A DNA stretch of 64,000 nucleotides, from contig NZ_SZPZ01000002.1 of the NCBI RefSeq assembly GCF_005233875.1, positions 806,001 through 870,000 on the forward strand, written 5' to 3'. Shown one piece after another: positions 60,284 through 64,000 of the stretch. A model generated the notes under the pieces. The model was given only the letters and a program-made list of their open reading frames with translations, made no database searches and was not told the DNA's origin. The DNA comes from Kribbella jiaozuonensis. GTDB lineage: Bacteria; Actinomycetota; Actinomycetes; Propionibacteriales; Kribbellaceae. How positions within the stretch are numbered: the stretch's first letter is position 1; each line of letters opens with the position of its first letter. The position numbers and the translations under genes were made by a program.

Positions 60284-61013
60284 GCTCTTCGAACCGGTCG
60301 TGCTGCCAGCCGGTCGCATCGAAGACTGCACGGAGCAGCAGGCCGTCGCTGCTCGACCGGTGAACTCCGATGAGCTCTTCGAGCGGTTTGCTGCCCAGAC
60401 CGTCGTAGTACTCGTCGAGTGCCTGTCGCCTGCGCTGCTCGGACGCTCCGCTGATTTCCTCGAGCGGCGCTTCGCATCCTTTGATGTGGCCTGAGCCGAC
60501 CCGCTGTCCTGGTGCGAGCTGCTGGACCAGTTGTTCACCTGCGCGCACGTCCTGCGCTCTGACGCGTGCACCAAGCGCGCGGCAGTGGACGTGCTGGAGT
60601 GCTCGCTCGACTGCTTGTGAGATCGCGATGTGGTCCGGGTGCCCGGTGAGTCCGTCACGTCCGACGGTGAGGATGAGCTCCGGCTCGATCACCTGCACCG
60701 CGGTCTCGATCTCCGCGGCCAGCTCGGCCGGATCGGCGGCTGCCGGCGTCTGCGGTCCGTTCAGTCCGCCGTCGTCGATCCAGCGGCCTCCACCGCCGGC
60801 GGGCTTTGCAGCGCCGTCGGCTCCGAGCCAGTCCCATTCGTCGATCCCGAGTAGTGCGCAGGAGGCGGTCAGATGGTCGGCTGCTCCATGCATGCCGGCG
60901 GTGGCGACCCGCAGTACGACGTGCCAGCCCTGATCGTGCAGTACGGAGGTGGCGGCGCCGGTGGCGAACACCTCGTCGTCCGGGTGCGCGTGGACCACCA
61001 GCGCCGTACGCAT
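60246..61013 (-). CDS. PIG-L family deacetylase
   Basis: The 255-residue protein has the PIG-L zinc motif HAHPDDE at residues 8-14 and the third ligand His in GLTGHPDHIAIS. The family removes N-acetyl groups from sugar conjugates; MshB and Mca of mycothiol metabolism belong here. The middle part is less conserved, so an exact substrate is not claimed. The ATG shares one base with the stop of the PPOX gene (TGATG). Confidence 0.88.
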   Translation of the reverse strand: MRTALVVHAHPDDEVFATGAATSVLHDQGWHVVLRVATAGMHGAADHLTASCALLGIDEWDWLGADGAAKPAGGGGRWIDDGGLNGPQTPAAADPAELAAEIETAVQVIEPELILTVGRDGLTGHPDHIAISQAVERALQHVHCRALGARVRAQDVRAGEQLVQQLAPGQRVGSGHIKGCEAPLEEISGASEQRRRQALDEYYDGLGSKPLEELIGVHRSSSDGLLLRAVFDATGWQHDRFEELTAWPSDAPLSR

Positions 61014-61477
61014 CAGTCGGCCAGGCGCGCCGGGAAGCCGCCGGTGGCGAGTGGGCCCCAGCGCTCCGGGGTGATGCGGATCAGGCACTTGCCCTGCTTC
61101 ACCATCGCCTCGCGGTACTCGTCCCAGTCCGGGTGCTCACCGGAGATCGCACGGTAGTAGTCGACCAGCGGCTCCACCGCGTCCGGCAGCTCGATCACCT
61201 CGCCGCTGCCGTCCACCTGCACCCACGCGCCGTTCCACTCGTCCGACAGCACGAGCACACCGGCCTTGCCGGTCCGCTTCACGTTGGTGCTCTTGGCCCG
61301 CTCCGGGTACGACGAGATGACGATCCGGCCCTCGGTGTCCACACCTCCGGACACCGGTGACGCCTGTGCCGTCCCGTCCGCCCGGTACGTGATCAGCAGC
61401 ATGTGATGACGAGGCCGCACAAACTCCAGCAGCCCCTCGAGGTCGACCTTGGTGTTGGTAGCAATAGTCCTCGGCAT
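61013..61477 (-). CDS. PPOX-class F420-dependent oxidoreductase
   Basis: The 154-residue split-barrel protein shows the early LLEFVRPRHHMLLITYRADGTAQASPV, VISSYPERAKSTNVKR (flavin/F420 phosphate binding), and a late ERWG typical of actinobacterial PPOX-class enzymes. The ATG at 61477 has GGGAG before it; a GTG at 61486 is in frame. It lies ten bases after the small gene at 61488 and is coupled to the PIG-L gene, so the three form an operon. Confidence 0.88.
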   Translation of the reverse strand: MPRTIATNTKVDLEGLLEFVRPRHHMLLITYRADGTAQASPVSGGVDTEGRIVISSYPERAKSTNVKRTGKAGVLVLSDEWNGAWVQVDGSGEVIELPDAVEPLVDYYRAISGEHPDWDEYREAMVKQGKCLIRITPERWGPLATGGFPARLAD

Positions 61478-61487
61478 GACTCCCACC

Positions 61488-61649
61488 CTATGTGCCGGGC
61501 CGGAGGTCCTGCGTGCCGAGGAGGTGTTCCAGCTCGCCGTCGGTGCGCTGGTTGACGAGGTGCTTGAGGTACTGCGCCTGGGCGGTCGTGGGCAGCTCTC
61601 CGGCCAGCAGATCGGGCAGGTCCGGGCCTGGGGACGACCGGATTGACAT
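61488..61649 (-). CDS. Small protein (53 residues), divergent from imuA'
   Basis: The reverse-strand frame starts ATG at 61649 and ends TAG at 61488. It encodes an acidic helical protein (LPDLLAGELPTTAQAQYLKH, then LVNQRTDGELEHLLGTQDL). By hand count 47 of 53 codons end in G or C, the pattern of a real gene here, while the opposite strand lacks it. The perfect LexA box at 61652-61667 lies immediately before its ATG, so it should respond to DNA damage together with imuA'. It runs into the PPOX and PIG-L genes. I know no homologue. Confidence 0.62.
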   Translation of the reverse strand: MSIRSSPGPDLPDLLAGELPTTAQAQYLKHLVNQRTDGELEHLLGTQDLRPGT

Positions 61650-61671
61650 GTTCGAACAGGTGTTCGAACAT
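61643..61671 (+). promoter_or_regulatory. SOS promoter of imuA'
   Basis: TTGACA (61643-61648), a 17-base spacer and GAACAT (61666-61671) stand six bases before the imuA' ATG at 61678, which implies a leaderless mRNA. The LexA box fills the spacer. Confidence 0.6.
61652..61667. promoter_or_regulatory. LexA (SOS) box
   Basis: TCGAAC-AGGT-GTTCGA is a perfect match to the actinobacterial consensus TCGAAC-N4-GTTCGA. It lies between the divergent small gene and imuA', inside the -35/-10 region of imuA', so LexA would block RNA polymerase until damage. Confidence 0.93.
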
Positions 61672-61677
61672 GGATTC

Positions 61678-62814
61678 ATGACGGGGAGCAAGGCAGCGAC
61701 GAGCCGGGTCACGGCACTCGACCAGGCACGCCTGCTCCTGGCCCAGGCCAAAGCCCAGAAAGCGGCCGCCGAGGACCTTCTCGAGGTGCCCGATCTCCCC
61801 CCACCCAGCCTCCCCACCCCCACCCATCTGGCCCCAGTCACCAGCTTCGACCCCGACACCCACCTCGACCCCGACACCCTCGACCCGAGCTCCCTCGACG
61901 CGGGCTTCCTTGATGCCGGCTCCCGGGGCATCGGTTCACGCAACCTGGGCTCCGGCGACGCCAGCTTCCGCGAGGCGGGCTTCCGCGGCGCCGGCTTCCG
62001 CGACCCGAGTCCCGGCGGCCTCGGCGCCGGCTCCGGGGGTCGCGAGGAGGCTGGGGTGCGGCTTGCTTCGGTTGGGGGTGGGGTTACTCGGGTGCCTTCG
62101 GTGGCGCGGGTGCAGCAGGCGCTGGACACGGCGGGGGTGGATCGGGAGCTGCCCACGCATCCGGCGGTGAGTGAGCTGCTGGCGGGGGCGAGCCTGCGCG
62201 GCGGCTCGGTGTACTCCGTGCGTGGCAGTGCCGCCCTGGTGATGGCGCTGATGGCCGGTCCGTCCGCGGAGGGCGCCTGGTGCGGTGTCGTCGGGGTGCC
62301 GTCGTTCGGCGCCGAGGCGGCGCGTGGGCTCGGGGTCGACCTGGAGCGGCTCGTGCTGGTCCCGGATCCCGGCCGGGACTGGCTCAGCGTCGTCGCCGCA
62401 CTGGTGGACGCGCTGACGGTGGTGGTCGTCCGGCCGCCCGGGGAGGTGACACCGGGGGAGGCGTCCCGGCTCGCCGCCCGGCTCCGGACCCGCGGCGCGA
62501 TGCTGATCGCGTACGGGTCGTGGCCCGGCAGCGAGGCCAGGTTCGAGATCGAGAGCAACACCTGGACGGGTCTCGGCGACGGCGAGGGGCTGATCACCGC
62601 CCGCCGCGCGACGGTAGCGGTGACCGGTCGACGATCCGCCGTACGGTCCCGTCGCCAAGACCTCTGGCTCCCCGGCCCCGACGGCACCGTCCGCCCCGCC
62701 GAGCCCACCCAAGAACAGGCACCCGGCTGGCTCGGCCGACCCGCCGATCCGACTCGCGAGCAGGCTCCCGGCTGGCAGGAGGAGTGGGTGGAAGAGATCG
62801 GCGCGGTGGGCTGA
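61678..62814 (+). CDS. imuA': ImuA'-type mutasome protein (RecA/SulA-like)
   Basis: In actinobacteria ImuA' works with ImuB and DnaE2 in error-prone translesion synthesis. The 378-residue protein has a basic N-terminal helix (LDQARLLLAQAKAQKAAAEDLL), then a low-complexity stretch of imperfect Asp/Gly/Phe repeats (about 60-125). A RecA-like core without a Walker P-loop follows (SLRGGSVYSVRGSAALVMALM, GRDWLSVVAALVDALTVVVV). The C-terminus, the part thought to bind ImuB, has a near-repeat EPTQEQAPGWL / DPTREQAPGWQ. ATG at 61678 is chosen because the LexA box precedes it; ATG at 61648 would put coding sequence over the operator. Confidence 0.85.
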   Translation: MTGSKAATSRVTALDQARLLLAQAKAQKAAAEDLLEVPDLPPPSLPTPTHLAPVTSFDPDTHLDPDTLDPSSLDAGFLDAGSRGIGSRNLGSGDASFREAGFRGAGFRDPSPGGLGAGSGGREEAGVRLASVGGGVTRVPSVARVQQALDTAGVDRELPTHPAVSELLAGASLRGGSVYSVRGSAALVMALMAGPSAEGAWCGVVGVPSFGAEAARGLGVDLERLVLVPDPGRDWLSVVAALVDALTVVVVRPPGEVTPGEASRLAARLRTRGAMLIAYGSWPGSEARFEIESNTWTGLGDGEGLITARRATVAVTGRRSAVRSRRQDLWLPGPDGTVRPAEPTQEQAPGWLGRPADPTREQAPGWQEEWVEEIGAVG

Positions 62815-63001
62815 TGGCCGGCCGTGGACTCACCCGCAGCATGCCTGACCGGCCGGTGACAGCGGCCGCGGTGGCGACCGGGTGGCAGGAGGAGTGGGCT
62901 GAAGAGATTGGTGCGGTGGGCTGATGGGTGGGCGTGGGCTCACTCGGACGATGGTGATCTGGGTGCCTGACTGGCCGGTGACGGCGGCTGCGGTGGCGGG
63001 C
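62770..63001 (+). repeat. Tandem duplication of the imuA'-imuB junction
   Basis: Unit 1 (62770-62879, 110 bases) and unit 2 (62880-63001, 122 bases) agree at about 92 of 110 aligned bases by hand count, with a 12-base gap in unit 1 (codons for Val-Ile-Trp-Val). Each holds the end of imuA', the TGATG overlap and the start of imuB. Confidence 0.9.
62814..62924 (+). pseudogene. Chimeric imuB-start/imuA'-end reading frame (36 codons)
   Basis: The duplication creates a frame that starts like ImuB (MAGRGLTRSMPDRPVTAAAV) and ends like ImuA' (GWQEEWAEEIGAVG). It keeps both TGATG overlaps, so ribosomes could pass through it from imuA' to imuB. It is either neutral debris or a linker that preserves translational coupling. 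Confidence 0.8.
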
Positions 63002-64000
63002 GGGCGGTCGCCGGACGAGCCGATCGTCGTGCTGGAGAAGGGGAAGGTGCTCGCCACCTCCGCCGCCGCGCGGGCCGAAGGGGTGCGGCGCGGGCAGCGG
63101 GCCCGGGACGCGCAGTCGCGGTGCCCGGAGCTGGTCGTGCTGAAGTACGACCCGGTGATCGACGCGCGCGCGTTCGACCCGGTGATCGCGTGCCTGGAGG
63201 CGATCACGCCGGGCGTGCAGGCGATCCGGCCGGGCATGTGTGCGTTGAAGGCGCGCGGTCCGGCCCGGTTCTACGGCAGCGAGGAGGTGGCGGCGGAGAA
63301 GCTGCTCGACCGGCTGGAGACGTTCGACGTGCCGGGCAGCCGGGTCGGGATCGCCGACGGTCCGTTCGCCGCGGAGCAGGCGGCGCGGACGAGTTCCGCG
63401 CGGACCAGGGTGCAGGTGGTGCCGCCGGGCGGATCACCGCAGTTCCTCGCGCCGTTGTCGGTCGACCTGCTCGAGCAGCCCGAACTCACGGATCTGCTGC
63501 GCCGGCTGGGCCTGCGGTCGCTGGGTGCGTTCGCCCAGCTGTCCGGGACGGAGGTGCTGACCCGGTTCGGGCCCGGCGGAGCCTTCGCCCATCGGCTGGC
63601 CGGCGGGGCCGACGATCGCCCGGTGACCGGCCGGGAGGTCCCGCCGGAGCTGACCCGGGCGCTCGACTTCGAGCCGTCCGTCGACCGGGTCGACCAGGTC
63701 GCGTTCGCGGTCCGTGCGATCGCCGACGAGCTGATCGTCCGGCTGACCGAGCTCGGCCTGGTGTGTACGACGCTGCGGGTCGAAGTCGGCACCGAGTCCG
63801 GGCGGATCCATGAGCGGGAGTGGCTGCACCCGCGCTGGTTCACCGCGGCGGACGTGGTGGACCGGGTGCGTTGGCAGCTACAGGGCAGCGGCACGGCGAC
63901 CAGCGAGCTGACGTCGCCGGTCGTGCGGATCCGGTTGATCCCGGAGCAGGCAGACCCGGTCGGTGCGCATGTCGACGGGCTGTGGGGCGGCGGGCCGGAC
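62924..64000 (+). CDS. imuB: ImuB, Y-family polymerase-like mutasome protein (3' end outside window)
   Basis: At least 359 residues are visible. The start reads MGGRGLTRTMVIWVPDWPVT. ImuB is a catalytically inactive Y-family homologue that links ImuA', DnaE2 and the beta clamp. The palm, finger and little-finger regions are recognisable (ARAEGVRRGQRARDAQSRCP, YGSEEVAAEKLLDRLETF, GLRSLGAFAQLSG), while the polymerase acidic residues are missing. The ATG at 62924 overlaps the preceding stop; an ATG at 62951 is in frame. The window ends inside the gene. Confidence 0.9.
   Translation, partial: MGGRGLTRTMVIWVPDWPVTAAAVAGGRSPDEPIVVLEKGKVLATSAAARAEGVRRGQRARDAQSRCPELVVLKYDPVIDARAFDPVIACLEAITPGVQAIRPGMCALKARGPARFYGSEEVAAEKLLDRLETFDVPGSRVGIADGPFAAEQAARTSSARTRVQVVPPGGSPQFLAPLSVDLLEQPELTDLLRRLGLRSLGAFAQLSGTEVLTRFGPGGAFAHRLAGGADDRPVTGREVPPELTRALDFEPSVDRVDQVAFAVRAIADELIVRLTELGLVCTTLRVEVGTESGRIHEREWLHPRWFTAADVVDRVRWQLQGSGTATSELTSPVVRIRLIPEQADPVGAHVDGLWGGGPD

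Noticed and set aside
60481..60933. Plus-strand frames of 150 codons over the PIG-L gene
   Set aside because: Antisense to a gene with a clear HAHPDDE motif; composition typical of shadows.
61648..61677. Longer imuA' start at ATG 61648
   Set aside because: It would place coding sequence over the LexA box and the -10; the second ATG fits the promoter.

Overview
High-GC actinomycete chromosome. Evidence: GC-rich third codon positions, many GTG starts and 4-base start/stop overlaps, several starts lying 5-7 bases after a TAnnnT hexamer (probably leaderless), a LexA box of the actinobacterial type (TCGAAC-N4-GTTCGA), an imuA'-imuB mutasome locus, and the gene order rpsA-coaE-uvrB. A Kribbella-like member of the Propionibacteriales is my best guess; no rRNA or marker was available to prove it.

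Layout. 1-384: 3'-truncated Nudix hydrolase. 385-4301: oligosaccharide ABC importer (Tat lipoprotein plus two permeases, no ATPase) behind two LacI-type operator palindromes. 4303-10971: envelope genes (flippase, a shortened AftD-like arabinofuranosyltransferase, an acyltransferase-3 protein with Gln at the usual TM1 His, a methyltransferase) and an APH-type kinase. 11223-20771: housekeeping block rpsA, coaE, uvrB. It is interrupted by an AT-rich purine/pyrimidine inverted-repeat region (12779-13217) and by a four-gene membrane cassette: one PrsW-like protein with zinc ribbons at both ends and three paralogous proline-rich single-pass proteins. 20798-23621: nitrilase, a broken VOC gene, an MmcQ/YjbR protein, and a TerC transporter behind a yybP-ykoY (Mn2+) riboswitch.

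23673-26424: reverse-strand operon resembling ykf murein-peptide recycling (class A beta-lactamase-like hydrolase, L-Ala-D/L-Glu epimerase, NlpC/P60 peptidase). 26468-41548: cobalamin region with cobD, cobN and a fused AAA/VWA chelatase (each of the last two behind its own B12 riboswitch), cobO, cobB, and a CobE-BluB fusion with an unassigned tail. surE, a vanadium haloperoxidase and a DUF3500 gene are interspersed. 41693-48768: LolA-like lipoprotein-carrier protein with an ABC exporter, RlmA-type methyltransferase, an azoreductase/MarR divergent pair, and a NarL-type two-component system.

49138-60283: a catabolic island with an SsuABC-type importer, Ldh2, RidA, FAH hydrolase, SDR, FAD monooxygenase, cupin, metal-dependent amidohydrolase/decarboxylase, quinone oxidoreductase and two near-identical FCD-GntR regulators. 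Two promoters in it share a TGATCA(A/G)ATATC motif. The content suggests ring hydroxylation, opening and hydrolysis of an aromatic or N-heterocyclic compound, but the substrate cannot be read from the sequence. 60246-64000: PIG-L deacetylase, F420/PPOX protein and an overlooked 53-codon gene on the reverse strand, divergent from imuA' across a perfect LexA box. The imuA'-imuB junction carries a tandem duplication that makes a small chimeric reading frame. imuB runs off the window.
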